Below, one piece after another: positions 8,637 to 16,759 of a stretch of 64,000 nucleotides of DNA. The position numbers and the translations under genes are program-made. Every line of letters begins with the position of its first letter. The first letter of the stretch is position 1. Origin of the DNA: Aestuariivirga litoralis (GTDB lineage: Bacteria; Pseudomonadota; Alphaproteobacteria; Rhizobiales; Aestuariivirgaceae); NCBI RefSeq assembly GCF_015714715.1, contig NZ_WAHS01000001.1:1736001-1800000 (forward strand), written 5' to 3'. The notes beneath the pieces were generated by a model. The model was not told the origin of the DNA. It was given only the letters and a program-made list of their open reading frames with translations, and did no database searches.

Positions 8637-9175
8637 GGCTTCGCTTGTCCACTGCTCTGCCGCTGGCTTTGTTTGTGGTGATGGGTGCTGTGCTGGCGCT
8701 GGGTCTGCGGCATGATCCGAAGGTTCTGCCTTCGATGTTGATCAACCGGCCGGTGCCAGTGTTTGATCTGCCGGGGCTGGCCGCAGGTGAGGCCAATCTT
8801 AAAAGCGATGCCTTCAAGGGCAAGGGATTGACACTGATCAATGTGTTTGCGTCCTGGTGCGTGTCTTGCCGTGAAGAGCATCCGTTGCTGATGCGCATTT
8901 CGAAAGATGCGCGGTTCAAGCTCGTGGGGCTGAACTGGAAAGACAGCAATGGCGATGCGGCTAAGTATCTGGAGACCTATGGCAACCCCTATGCGCAGAT
9001 TGGCACCGATCAATCGGGCCGCGCGGGGATTGACCTTGGTGTGTCGGGTGCGCCTGAAACTTTTGCCGTGGACGCGCAGGGCCGCGTGCGGTTGCGTATT
9101 CCCGGCGCGCTGACGCCGGAAATCTGGGACAAGCAGATTGAACCCCTGATCAAAGAAGCGGAGAAAGCTTCTTGA
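8633..9175 (+). CDS. ccmG: Thiol:disulfide interchange protein CcmG/DsbE
   Basis: A 180-residue membrane-anchored thioredoxin-fold protein. The N-terminal hydrophobic segment (residues 7-24) anchors it with the domain in the periplasm. The redox motif is Cys76-Val-Ser-Cys79 in FASWCVSCREEH, and the cis-proline region is present in GVSGAPETFAVD. It keeps the CXXCH cysteines of apocytochromes reduced, or resolves the CcmH-apocytochrome mixed disulfide. The start overlaps ccmF by 4 bases and the stop overlaps ccmH by 4 bases, so translation is coupled. Confidence 0.95.
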   Translation: MRLRLSTALPLALFVVMGAVLALGLRHDPKVLPSMLINRPVPVFDLPGLAAGEANLKSDAFKGKGLTLINVFASWCVSCREEHPLLMRISKDARFKLVGLNWKDSNGDAAKYLETYGNPYAQIGTDQSGRAGIDLGVSGAPETFAVDAQGRVRLRIPGALTPEIWDKQIEPLIKEAEKAS

Positions 9176-9591
9176 TCCGTGCGCTGTTCCTTGCATTGAC
9201 GATGATGCTGGCGGCGGTGCCAGCCCATGCGGTGATGCCGGATGAGATGCTCAAAGACCCGGCACTTGAAGCGCGAGCACGGGTGATCGGGCAGGAATTG
9301 CGCTGCCTGGTTTGCCAGAACCAATCCATCGATGATTCCGATGCCACGCTGGCGCGCGATCTGCGCGTGCTGGTGCGTGAGCGGATCAGTGCGGGCGATA
9401 GTGATGCAAAGGTGCTGGATTTCGTGGTGCAGCGCTATGGCAATTACGTTCTGCTGAAGCCACCGGTCCAGGGCAATACACTGCTGCTGTGGTTCCTGCC
9501 CTTTGGCCTGATGGCGCTGGGGCTGGGGTTGGCGTTGATCTATTTGCGCCAGCAGCCCATGGCCGATGATGAGGCATTGAAAGAAGAATGA
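9172..9591 (+). CDS. ccmH: Cytochrome c maturation protein CcmH/CycL
   Basis: A 139-residue protein with a signal peptide (cut near residue 20, AHA), the conserved LRCLVCQNQSIDDSDA motif with redox cysteines 45 and 48, and one C-terminal membrane span (LLWFLPFGLMALGLGLALIY). It is the thiol-reducing component that presents the apocytochrome to the CcmF heme lyase. The start is a TTG at 9172 inside the ccmG stop region; no ATG fits. The short form lacks the TPR domain fused to CcmH in E. coli, and that part is supplied by the next gene. Confidence 0.94.
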   Translation: MIRALFLALTMMLAAVPAHAVMPDEMLKDPALEARARVIGQELRCLVCQNQSIDDSDATLARDLRVLVRERISAGDSDAKVLDFVVQRYGNYVLLKPPVQGNTLLLWFLPFGLMALGLGLALIYLRQQPMADDEALKEE

Positions 9592-10682
9592 TGGCGATCT
9601 GGTTTCTCATGGTGATCCTGTGCAGCTTTGCTGCGGTGCTTATCGTGTTTCCCTTGGTGCGCAGCTATGAAGCATCGGTGGCGCCGGCACAGGAATCCGC
9701 CGTCTATGAAGACCAGTTGAAAGAGATCGGCCGTGATCTGGAGTCCGGCAGCATCAATGAAGCGGAAGCGAAGGCGGCGAAGGGCGAGGTTGAGCGGCGG
9801 CTGGCAGCGGCTGCGAAAGCGCGGCCTGATGTGAAGCCCCTGCCAGCGCTGTGGAAACATTGCGCATTGGCAGTGGCGGCGGGGCTGGTGATTGTAGGTG
9901 GTGTGGGCCTCTATTCCATTCTGGGCAGCCCTACCCTGCCATCGGCCGTAAAGACGCAAGTGGCGCAAGGCACACAGCCGGACCAAGCCGCCAAGATTGA
10001 AGAGATCATTGCCAAGATCAAAGCGCAGGTTGCGGCCAATCCGAAGGACGCCGAGGGCTGGCGCATGTTGGGCTGGGCGCTGTTCAATGTGCAGCGCTTT
10101 CCGGATTCGGTTGATGCCTTCAGCAAGGCGGTGGCGCTGGCACCGGACAATGCCGAGTATCAATCCATGCTGGCCGAGGCCGTGGTGCAAGCGGCGCAGG
10201 GCACGGTTACACCGAAAGCGCAGGATCTGCTGAATGCGGTGCTGGCCAAAAACCCGAAGGACGTACGCGCGCGATACTATGATGCCATCGGGCATGAGCA
10301 ATCCGGCGACCAGCAGGGCGCGCTGGATCGCTGGGCGGCCTTACTCGCGGATGCACCCGCTGATGCCGGCTGGCGCGAAGATGTGAAGGGCCGCATTGCA
10401 AGCCTTGGCAAGGCATTGGGCAAGGACGTTAGTGGGCTTATCACTGCCACGCCTGACCAGCAGGCGATGATTGAAGGTATGGTGGCCAAGCTGGCGGGCG
10501 AGTTGAAGCAGAATCCAAAGAACCTGGAAGGCTGGATGCGGTTGATGCAATCCTATCAGGTGTTGAAGCAGTCAGATAAGGCAAAGGTTGCGCTGGCGGA
10601 TGGGTTGCAGGCCTTTGCGGGCGATGCGGCTTCGCAGGACCAGCTAAAGGCGGCAGCGGCCAAACTGCAGATATCCCCTTGA
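9588..10682 (+). CDS. ccmI: Cytochrome c maturation protein CcmI/CycH
   Basis: A 364-residue apocytochrome c chaperone of the heme lyase. Two membrane spans (about residues 3-22 and 87-107) flank a cytoplasmic segment rich in charged residues (DQLKEIGRDLESGSINEAEA), and a periplasmic TPR domain follows (for example NPKDAEGWRMLGWALFNVQR, then a second set near NPKNLEGWMRLMQSYQVL). This is the split arrangement where E. coli has one CcmH. It starts in a 4-base overlap with ccmH. The stop codon is embedded in the FNR/FixK-type box that precedes hemA. Confidence 0.93.
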   Translation: MMAIWFLMVILCSFAAVLIVFPLVRSYEASVAPAQESAVYEDQLKEIGRDLESGSINEAEAKAAKGEVERRLAAAAKARPDVKPLPALWKHCALAVAAGLVIVGGVGLYSILGSPTLPSAVKTQVAQGTQPDQAAKIEEIIAKIKAQVAANPKDAEGWRMLGWALFNVQRFPDSVDAFSKAVALAPDNAEYQSMLAEAVVQAAQGTVTPKAQDLLNAVLAKNPKDVRARYYDAIGHEQSGDQQGALDRWAALLADAPADAGWREDVKGRIASLGKALGKDVSGLITATPDQQAMIEGMVAKLAGELKQNPKNLEGWMRLMQSYQVLKQSDKAKVALADGLQAFAGDAASQDQLKAAAAKLQISP

Positions 10683-10692
10683 TGCAGATCAA
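10679..10692. promoter_or_regulatory. FNR/FixK-type binding site upstream of hemA
   Basis: TTGATGCAGATCAA is a perfect TTGAT-N4-ATCAA dyad, the consensus of FNR, FnrN and FixK regulators. It overlaps the ccmI stop codon and its centre is 113 bases before the hemA ATG. A site centred 41.5 bases before transcription would put the hemA start near 10727. Oxygen control of hemA by FixK-type regulators is known in rhizobia; here it is inferred from the site alone. Confidence 0.65.
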
Positions 10693-10798
10693 GGCGGCCC
10701 CCTGAATAAAGGGGCATTCCCAGCGTATCAAAACAGGGCCAGGCCCTGCGGCAATAGGTGACTGGACGGCGGATCACGCGGGGACGAAAAGGCCAATT

Positions 10799-12013
10799 AT
10801 GACCTTCGATGCATTTTTCAATGAGAAACTGGACGGCCTGAAGAAGGAAGGCCGTTACCGCGTTTTCATGGATCTGGAACGCCATGCAGGGCAGTTCCCG
10901 CGCGCCACGCGCCATGTGGACGGCGTGCAGAAGCCGGTGACCGTCTGGTGCTCGAATGATTATTTGGGCATGGGGCAGCACCCGAAGGTGCTGGCAGCCA
11001 TGCATGAAGCGCTGGATGCCTGTGGTGCGGGCGCCGGCGGCACGCGCAATATTTCCGGCACCAATCATTATCATGTGCTGCTGGAGCAAGAGCTGGCAGA
11101 CCTGCATGGCAAGGAAGCAGCGCTACTGTTCAATTCTGGCTACATGTCGAACTGGACAACTCTGTCCACGCTGGCTTCCGGCCTGCCGGATGCGCTGGTG
11201 CTTTCTGATGCCGGCAACCATGCTTCGATGATCGAAGGCATCCGCCATTCGAAAGCCGAGAAGATCATCTTCAAGCATAATGACATGGCCGAGCTTGAAA
11301 GCCATCTCAAACAACATGCGGGCAAGCGCTCGATCATCATCGCCTTTGAATCGGTTTATTCAATGGATGGCGATTTCGGCAAGATTGCCGAGATCGTGGC
11401 CCTGGCCGAGCGCTATGGCGCGATGACCTATCTGGATGAAGTGCATGGCGTGGGTCTTTATGGGCCGCGCGGGGGCGGACTGGCGGAGAAGCTGGGGCTG
11501 ATGGACCGCATCGATGTGATCGAAGGCACATTAGCCAAGGCTTACGGCGTGGTGGGCGGCTATATTACCGGCAGTGCGGCTCTGATCGATTATGTGCGCA
11601 GCTTCGCCTCCGGATTCATTTTCTCATCGGCTTTGCCACCTGCTGTTGCTGCGGGTGCGTGTGCCGCCATTCAACATTTGAAATCCAGCCAAGCTGAACG
11701 TGAAGCTTTGGTGGCGCGTGTTGCTGAAGTGCGCGCCGGCCTCGACCGTATGGGCATTCCGACTTTGCCCAATCCCAGCCACATCGTGCCAGTGATGGTG
11801 GGTGATGCGGCGAAGTGCAAATGGATCAGTGACTATCTGCTGGAGCATGACGGCATCTATATCCAGCCGATCAACTATCCCACTGTGGCACGTGGCAAAG
11901 AGCGCCTGCGCATCACGCCGCAGCCCTGCCATGCGGCGGAAGATATTGCGCATCTGTTAGTGTCGCTGAATGCCTTGTGGAAGCAGTGTGCGCTGGCCCG
12001 CGCAGTGGCCTAA
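10799..12013 (+). CDS. hemA: 5-aminolevulinate synthase
   Basis: A 404-residue PLP enzyme that condenses glycine and succinyl-CoA to 5-aminolevulinate, the committed step of the C4 (Shemin) heme route used by alphaproteobacteria. Diagnostic stretches are [33 protein letters not shown] and the PLP lysine Lys247 in [14 protein letters not shown] (most homologues have GTLGKAFG). The C-terminal part with [20 protein letters not shown] separates it from serine palmitoyltransferase and KBL, which share the fold. It lies 116 bases after ccmI with its own FNR/FixK-type site, so low oxygen probably raises expression together with the need for c-type cytochromes. Confidence 0.96.
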   Translation: MTFDAFFNEKLDGLKKEGRYRVFMDLERHAGQFPRATRHVDGVQKPVTVWCSNDYLGMGQHPKVLAAMHEALDACGAGAGGTRNISGTNHYHVLLEQELADLHGKEAALLFNSGYMSNWTTLSTLASGLPDALVLSDAGNHASMIEGIRHSKAEKIIFKHNDMAELESHLKQHAGKRSIIIAFESVYSMDGDFGKIAEIVALAERYGAMTYLDEVHGVGLYGPRGGGLAEKLGLMDRIDVIEGTLAKAYGVVGGYITGSAALIDYVRSFASGFIFSSALPPAVAAGACAAIQHLKSSQAEREALVARVAEVRAGLDRMGIPTLPNPSHIVPVMVGDAAKCKWISDYLLEHDGIYIQPINYPTVARGKERLRITPQPCHAAEDIAHLLVSLNALWKQCALARAVA

Positions 12014-12113
12014 GTCACAGCGCTGTTACTACGTTTCACGCTTTATTCCGGATCACATTTGTTAAATTTAGTTTCATCGGTGTTCGAAAGCGCCTGAGAA
12101 ACGTCCATCTGCT

Positions 12114-12127
12114 TTGATTTTCATCAA
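12114..12127. promoter_or_regulatory. Second FNR/FixK-type site
   Basis: TTGATTTTCATCAA, a perfect TTGAT-N4-ATCAA dyad extended by one T/A pair on each side. It lies 100 bases after hemA and its centre is 157 bases before the small exported protein gene at 12278. If centred at -41.5 it would start transcription near 12162, leaving a leader of about 115 bases. Both the regulator and the target gene are inferred. Confidence 0.5.
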
Positions 12128-12195
12128 AAGCTTAGCCACAGTCCTGCCCCAAGAATTACATCACGCCCACGTGATCGGAAACTGCAATTTTCAGC

Positions 12196-12220
12196 GGAAC
12201 ATTTGGCTCGCTCATCCGTC
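12196..12220 (+). promoter_or_regulatory. Candidate EcfG-type general-stress promoter
   Basis: GGAAC, 16 bases, then CGTC. The alphaproteobacterial EcfG consensus is GGAAC-N16/17-CGTT, so one base of the -10 element differs. Transcription would start near 12227, about 50 bases before the ATG at 12278. No good sigma-70 promoter was seen as an alternative. It lies downstream of the FNR/FixK-type site, so the gene could have two inputs. Confidence 0.35.
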
Positions 12221-12277
12221 TATTAGCTGTACGCCGACGCAATGTCGCGCCAGCGCAATTACCTACGGAGAACTACC

Positions 12278-12475
12278 ATGAACATTATCAAGATTGCTTT
12301 GGCCTCGGGCCTCCTCGCTGCTTCCATCGCTGTTTCACCGATCGCTGCAAATGCTTCGGAAAATGGCTGGAACAATGGTGGCCAGGCCAGCTGCTCGTTC
12401 AATGAATCCCTGCAGATGACGGGTCAGGATTGCTACCTGAACGACAATGTGGGTCGTGGCCGTTCGGGCCAGTAA
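12278..12475 (+). CDS. Small exported protein, unknown function
   Basis: A 65-residue protein from the ATG at 12278, which has GGAG 8 bases upstream; an in-frame ATG at 12242 has no such site. Residues 1 to about 25 form a clean signal peptide (MNIIKIALASGLLAASIAVS, then ANA before the cut). The mature part is only about 40 residues and is rich in Asn, Gly and Ser, with two cysteines (ASCSFNES and GQDCYLND) that could form one disulfide. Not recognised as a named family. The upstream region carries an FNR/FixK-type box and an EcfG-like promoter, and a strong hairpin follows, so it looks like an independently regulated single gene, perhaps a stress-induced periplasmic peptide. Confidence 0.75.
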   Translation: MNIIKIALASGLLAASIAVSPIAANASENGWNNGGQASCSFNESLQMTGQDCYLNDNVGRGRSGQ

Positions 12476-12541
12476 GACCGTACTTACCGGCCGTTCGCCG
12501 AGCCTGGGTTGACCGTGAAAACTGTCCTCTGACTTGGCCTG

Positions 12542-12569
12542 TGCCCTGCCTCCTCCGGGAGGCGGGGCA
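12542..12569 (+). terminator. GC-rich hairpin after the small exported gene
   Basis: An 11-12 bp GC-rich stem (left arm from 12542, right arm to 12569, four-base loop) between the small exported gene and the convergent glutathione peroxidase stop. The tail is not a proper T-run, so it may slow polymerase from both sides or act with Rho. Confidence 0.45.
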
Positions 12570-12576
12570 TCACGGT

Positions 12577-13131
12577 TTATTCGCCCAGAACGGTAGCGAC
12601 TGCATTGGTGATCTTTGTGCTGTCTGGTTCGGTTGTGGATGCGAACCATTCGACAAATTTACCCTGTTTGTCGAAAAGATATTTATGAAAATTCCAGCGC
12701 GGCTTGCCCATAAACCCCGCATGGTTTGCCGCCCATTTGTATACGGGAATGGCTTCAGCACCGCTGACCACAGATTTATCGGCAAGCGGGAAAGTGACGC
12801 CGAAATTCTTGCGGCAGAATTGCGCGATCTCTTCCGATTTGCCGGGCTCCTGCCCACCAAAATCATTGGAGGGGACGCCGATGACCACAAGGCCCCGCGC
12901 CTTGTACTGTTCCCATAATTTCTCAAGACCATCATATTGCGGGGTGTAACCACATTCCGACGCGGTGTTCACCAGAAGCACAGCGCGGCCCCTGAATTGT
13001 TCGAGTGGCAAAGGCTTGCCGTCCAAACCTGGCAGAGTGAAATCAAAAACAGACTGATCGGTAGCTTGCACGGTGTAAACGCCAGTCAAAATAAAAAGGG
13101 CTGTAACTAATGAAGATACGAACTTGCGCAT
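12577..13131 (-). CDS. Glutathione peroxidase family protein, exported
   Basis: A 184-residue thiol peroxidase with a signal peptide (MRKFVSSLVTALFILTGVYT, cut near QA). The active site is the cysteine in VNTASECGYTPQY, with Gln in SNDFGGQEPG and Trp in KPRWNFHKYL completing the catalytic set. As in most bacteria the position is Cys, not selenocysteine. The protein would reduce hydroperoxides in the periplasm, using a thioredoxin-like partner rather than glutathione, as is common for the monomeric bacterial members. A resolving cysteine may be the one in IAQFCRKNFG. It diverges from folE across 93 bases and converges on the small exported gene. Confidence 0.9.
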   Translation of the reverse strand: MRKFVSSLVTALFILTGVYTVQATDQSVFDFTLPGLDGKPLPLEQFRGRAVLLVNTASECGYTPQYDGLEKLWEQYKARGLVVIGVPSNDFGGQEPGKSEEIAQFCRKNFGVTFPLADKSVVSGAEAIPVYKWAANHAGFMGKPRWNFHKYLFDKQGKFVEWFASTTEPDSTKITNAVATVLGE

Positions 13132-13224
13132 GTGGGGGTTACGGATAACATGTGTGACGGGATCAGGTCATCCGAATAAAAATATCCCTATCCCGGCCCA
13201 AAAGTTCCCTGCTATCCTCATGTA

Positions 13225-13926
13225 ATGGCGAAAAACATACAATCCAGCAAGACGCCCGTTTCGGAACGTATCCGGCAGAGGCTTCTGAAAGCGGGCCGGC
13301 GTTACTTCGCCAACGACAACATCGCAGATTTTATCTCTCAGGATGAACACGATCAGCTTTTGGAGGAGGTCGCATCCAAAATGCAGGGTGTGCTGGAGAG
13401 TTTGGTCATTGACGTCGAGAATGATCATAACACCAAAGGTACCGCACGCCGCATCGCCAAGATGTATGTCAATGAGGTTTTCAAGGGGCGCTTCCATAAG
13501 GCGCCCCCCGTAACCGAGTTTCCAAACGCAGCCAGCCTGAATGAGCTGATGATCGTGGGTCCGATCACGGTCCGCAGTGCGTGCTCGCACCATTTCTGCC
13601 CCATCATTGGCAAAGTGTGGGTAGGGCTCATGCCCAACCAGCACTCAAATCTGATTGGCTTGTCCAAATATGTCCGGCTGGTGGACTGGATTCTCTCTCG
13701 TCCGCAGATCCAGGAAGAAGCCATTACTCAAATTGCCGACTTGTTCATGGATCTTGTCAAACCGGATGGCCTTGCCATTGTCATGCAGGCGGATCATTTC
13801 TGCATGCATTGGCGTGGCGTAAAGGAATCTGACTCGCTCATGATGAATAGTGTGATGCGTGGATCCTTCCTGAAAAACACCAGTTTGCGACGTGAGTTCC
13901 TGTCCCTTATTCCGAGGAAAGAATGA
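13225..13926 (+). CDS. folE: GTP cyclohydrolase I family protein (FolE-like)
   Basis: A 233-residue protein of the GTP cyclohydrolase I family, which opens and rearranges GTP to dihydroneopterin triphosphate for folate or tetrahydrobiopterin. The zinc ligands are kept: Cys120 and His123 in RSACSHHFCPI, and Cys193 in QADHFCMHWRG. IGLSKYVRLVDW and RPQIQEE match the core and the guanine-binding glutamate. One difference is Ser in place of the usual Glu in the CEHH motif, and the C-terminus is somewhat divergent (SDSLMMNSVMRGSFL). It overlaps the BLUF gene by 4 bases, so the two are co-translated. It may be a second, specialised FolE; whether the genome has another copy cannot be seen. Confidence 0.85.
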   Translation: MAKNIQSSKTPVSERIRQRLLKAGRRYFANDNIADFISQDEHDQLLEEVASKMQGVLESLVIDVENDHNTKGTARRIAKMYVNEVFKGRFHKAPPVTEFPNAASLNELMIVGPITVRSACSHHFCPIIGKVWVGLMPNQHSNLIGLSKYVRLVDWILSRPQIQEEAITQIADLFMDLVKPDGLAIVMQADHFCMHWRGVKESDSLMMNSVMRGSFLKNTSLRREFLSLIPRKE

Positions 13927-14360
13927 TGATCGTCCGTTGCCTCTATGCAAGCCGCATGACCAAGACTAATCCCGCCGCTGCGCGCAAGGCCATTCTAGAC
14001 GCCTCACGCAAGAACAATGGGAAGCTTGGAATTACAGGGGTTCTGATTTCCGCGGGCGATGCATTCATACAGGTTCTCGAGGGTGGACGTCCGCAGGTCA
14101 GCCAGCTCTACAACACCATTGTCCAGGACAAGCGGCACTCAGGCGTGACTCTGTTTGCATTCGAAGAAATTGCACACCGAGAATTTGAAGGGTGGTCGAT
14201 GGGAGAGATTGCGACCGACCAGGTCAATCCTGCACTTTTGCTTAAATATTCCGCGACGACCAGACTCGATCCCTTTGCCATGTCGGGCTCGGCCATGCTG
14301 GCCCTAATGCATGAACTGGTGGCGACGGGATCAGTCGTGTGTGGCGGCAACCGACGTTGA
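13923..14360 (+). CDS. BLUF-domain blue-light sensor protein
   Basis: A 145-residue stand-alone BLUF protein that should bind FAD and sense blue light. All key positions match AppA at the same spacing: Tyr8, Asn32 in KNNGKLGITG, Gln50 in AFIQVLEGG, Trp91 and Met93 in FEGWSMGE. After the BLUF core (residues about 3-95) comes a tail of about 50 residues with no recognised output domain, so signalling must go through a protein partner. The start overlaps folE by 4 bases, and the GTP cyclohydrolase-like protein is the obvious candidate partner or co-regulated enzyme. The fold is firm; the partnership is inference from gene order. Confidence 0.92.
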   Translation: MMIVRCLYASRMTKTNPAAARKAILDASRKNNGKLGITGVLISAGDAFIQVLEGGRPQVSQLYNTIVQDKRHSGVTLFAFEEIAHREFEGWSMGEIATDQVNPALLLKYSATTRLDPFAMSGSAMLALMHELVATGSVVCGGNRR

Positions 14361-14410
14361 ACACGAAATCGTGAGCTGCGTCTGTTGACCCTTCTTGCTA
14401 ATTTTTTAAC

Positions 14411-14971
14411 ATGAAAATCTTCGTCAAACTGGTTTTCGTTTTGGCCCTGTTGAGCCCCGCTTTTGCAGAAGCGCCAGGATCGCCGCACCCTGAATATGCG
14501 CGAAAGCTCGACCTGTTCTTTGGTACATTACAAAGAACCAAAGATCCCAACGAAGCCCAGCAGGCCGAGACCGAGATTCGTATGATTTGGGCCAGCAACA
14601 GCACGGATGACGCGGTGCATGAGCTTACCATTGCGACACTGGCAATGCAGATGAAGAATTTCAAGTCGGCAGAGACCATTCTCGATCATCTGATCCAGCA
14701 GCATCCGGAATTTTCCGAGGCGTGGAACCGGCGCGCCACGCTTTATTTCGTGGTGGGGCGTTTCTCAGAATCGCTATCGGATATTGAAAAGGTGCTGGAG
14801 CTTGAGCCCAGGCACTTTGGCGCGCTCTCCGGCAAGGGCGCGTGCCTGCGCGCCCTGGGCCGTGATGCAGATGCGCTGGAGGCAATGAAAGAGGCGATTG
14901 CCATTGATCCCTTCATCGGTGGCCTGAGCGACGCGATCAAAGAGATGAAGAAATCCCAGCAGGAATTATAG
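14411..14971 (+). CDS. Exported TPR protein
   Basis: A 186-residue protein with a signal peptide (MKIFVKLVFVLALLSPAFAE) and two to three tetratricopeptide repeats between residues about 75 and 170 (SEAWNRRATLYFVVGRFSES, then HFGALSGKGACLRALGRDAD). Such proteins act as periplasmic scaffolds; the partner is unknown. It follows the BLUF gene by 50 bases on the same strand and may share its transcript. Its last 6 bases overlap the convergent inositol monophosphatase gene. Confidence 0.85.
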   Translation: MKIFVKLVFVLALLSPAFAEAPGSPHPEYARKLDLFFGTLQRTKDPNEAQQAETEIRMIWASNSTDDAVHELTIATLAMQMKNFKSAETILDHLIQQHPEFSEAWNRRATLYFVVGRFSESLSDIEKVLELEPRHFGALSGKGACLRALGRDADALEAMKEAIAIDPFIGGLSDAIKEMKKSQQEL

Positions 14972-15763
14972 CGTCTTGGCCTCAGCCAGTGCGGCCTTGA
15001 TCTGGGGCAGAAGGTCAGCATTGCCGCACATATAGCCGCCGGTGTGGAGCGGGTTGTCCTCACCTCCGAGGCCCGCCACAAAGCCACCGCTCTCTTTGAC
15101 GAACAGAAGACCCGCCGCCATGTCCCAGGGCTTGAGACCATGCGTCCAGCCACCATCGAGGCGGCCCATCGCCGTGTAAGCCAGATCAAGCGCTGTGGAA
15201 CCCAAGGCACGGATGCCGGCCGTCTTGGTTTGCATCAAGGCCATTTCCTTGCGTTGCAAGTCATGGGTTTTGGCAGCCCGGTTGGGCAGGCCGCAGAACA
15301 GCAAGCTTTCCGACAATTCACGCCGCGCCCCAACGCGCATGCGCTTGTTGTTCACGAAGGCGCCCGAGCCTTTTTCGGCGTGGAACAGCTCGTCATGGAT
15401 GGGGTTGTAAGTGACACCGGCGATGATCTCGCCCTTGCGTTCCAGTGCGATGGTCAATGCAAAGAACGGCAGCGCATGCATGAAGTTGAATGTGCCATCG
15501 ATGGGATCGATGATGAAGCGGTGATCGGGGTCGCTGCCCTTGGTCTCGGCCTCTTCCTCGCCCAGGAAACCATAGGTTGGCCGGGCCTTGCCCAATTCCT
15601 CACGCAGGACTTTTTCAGCCTTCTTGTCGGAATTCGTGACGAAATCCGCCGGGCCCTTGACGGAAACCTGCAGGCTGGAAACTTCGCCGAAGTCGCGTTG
15701 CACATTGCGCGCAGCCTTGCGCACAGCAGCGATCATCACGGTCATGATAGGGGTGGTGGCCAA
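14966..15763 (-). CDS. suhB: Inositol monophosphatase family protein (SuhB-like)
   Basis: A 265-residue magnesium-dependent phosphatase. Metal ligands are in FLGEEEAE, in IIDPIDGTFNFMHALPFF and in LKPWDMAAGLLF, the three family motifs. Typical substrates are inositol 1-phosphate or related sugar phosphates, and the E. coli homologue SuhB also takes part in rRNA antitermination. Length is normal. It is separated from the Sel1-repeat gene by 69 bases on the same strand, and a pgk, ThiE-like, Sel1, suhB order is familiar from rhizobial genomes. Confidence 0.9.
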   Translation of the reverse strand: MATTPIMTVMIAAVRKAARNVQRDFGEVSSLQVSVKGPADFVTNSDKKAEKVLREELGKARPTYGFLGEEEAETKGSDPDHRFIIDPIDGTFNFMHALPFFALTIALERKGEIIAGVTYNPIHDELFHAEKGSGAFVNNKRMRVGARRELSESLLFCGLPNRAAKTHDLQRKEMALMQTKTAGIRALGSTALDLAYTAMGRLDGGWTHGLKPWDMAAGLLFVKESGGFVAGLGGEDNPLHTGGYMCGNADLLPQIKAALAEAKTL

Positions 15764-15832
15764 AGCGAAAACTCTCTCGAATAGTGCAAAAATCTGCGCG
15801 GGCTTTAGCAGCCCCAGCGCGAAATGGCTAGT

Positions 15833-16759
15833 TTAGTCCGGCGTCCGGTCGGGCAGTGGCTTGAAGGCTTCGGCGCGGGCTTTGGCGTCGAGGACCATGC
15901 CAGGGTCGGCCTTCTCAGTGGCGGCATCCAGCTCGATATCGCCACGGCCGGCTTTCTTGGCCACGAAGTTCCATTTCATCGCTTCAATGGGGTCCTGTGG
16001 CACGCCGGGCACGCCCAGGCCCAGGATACGCGCCAGGCGGTTCTGCGCGACGGCGTTGCCATGCTGGGCCGCGATCAGCAGCCATTTGGCACCCACAGCT
16101 TCATCCTTGGCAACACCTTCGCCGCGAAACACCATGACGCCGTATTCAAGTGCGGCCTCCGGCATGCCCTGCACTGCGGCTTTGGAAAACAGATTGGCGG
16201 CTGTCAGCTGATCCTTGGGCACGCCCTTACCGTCAATAAACAGCAGTGCCAGATTATATTGCGCGCGCGCACTTTCCTTGTCGGCAGCGGCCTTGAACCA
16301 TTTGGCGGCACTGTCCCAATCGGGTGGTGTGCCATAAAGACCTGTATAATAGAGCCCGAAATTATACTGGGCTTTCACATTGCCAGATTCAGCGGCTTTC
16401 TTCAGCCAAGGTGCGCCATCATCCACATTGGGCTTCTGGCCCGTGCCAGTGAGATAAAGCATGGCGAGCGCCAATTGGCAGTCCACATCGCCTTTTTCGG
16501 CACCTTTCTCAAACCAGATTTGTGCCTGTTTCAGATCAACTTCGACGCCGAGGCCCTTTTGCGCCATGGTGCCGAGCATCAGATAGGCACGCGGATCGTC
16601 CTTGGTGGCCCAGTTATCAGCAATGGGCTTGGCATCGGCATAGCGGCCATCCTGATAGAGGGTCATGGCCTCTTCAAAGCTGGCCGGCGGCGGGGCCTGG
16701 GCCAGGCTGGGGCCGGACGCTACGAGGCTTAAAAAGAGAAGTGCGGTGGTGCGCTTCAT
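15833..16759 (-). CDS. Exported Sel1/TPR-repeat protein
   Basis: A 308-residue protein with a signal peptide ending near SLAQA and a run of Sel1-like repeats of about 36 residues (DPRAYLMLGTMAQKGLGVEV, DCQLALAMLYLTGTGQKPNV, ESARAQYNLALLFIDGKGVP, GNAVAQNRLARILGLGVPGV). These form alpha-helical scaffolds; exported ones often act in envelope or cell-wall processes. The start overlaps the end of the ThiE-like gene by 4 bases (ATGA). Confidence 0.88.
   Translation of the reverse strand: MKRTTALLFLSLVASGPSLAQAPPPASFEEAMTLYQDGRYADAKPIADNWATKDDPRAYLMLGTMAQKGLGVEVDLKQAQIWFEKGAEKGDVDCQLALAMLYLTGTGQKPNVDDGAPWLKKAAESGNVKAQYNFGLYYTGLYGTPPDWDSAAKWFKAAADKESARAQYNLALLFIDGKGVPKDQLTAANLFSKAAVQGMPEAALEYGVMVFRGEGVAKDEAVGAKWLLIAAQHGNAVAQNRLARILGLGVPGVPQDPIEAMKWNFVAKKAGRGDIELDAATEKADPGMVLDAKARAEAFKPLPDRTPD

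Noticed and set aside
10799-12013. Considered as serine palmitoyltransferase to complete a sphingolipid pathway with the bCerS-like gene
   Set aside because: [20 protein letters not shown] and the whole alignment pattern are those of 5-aminolevulinate synthase.
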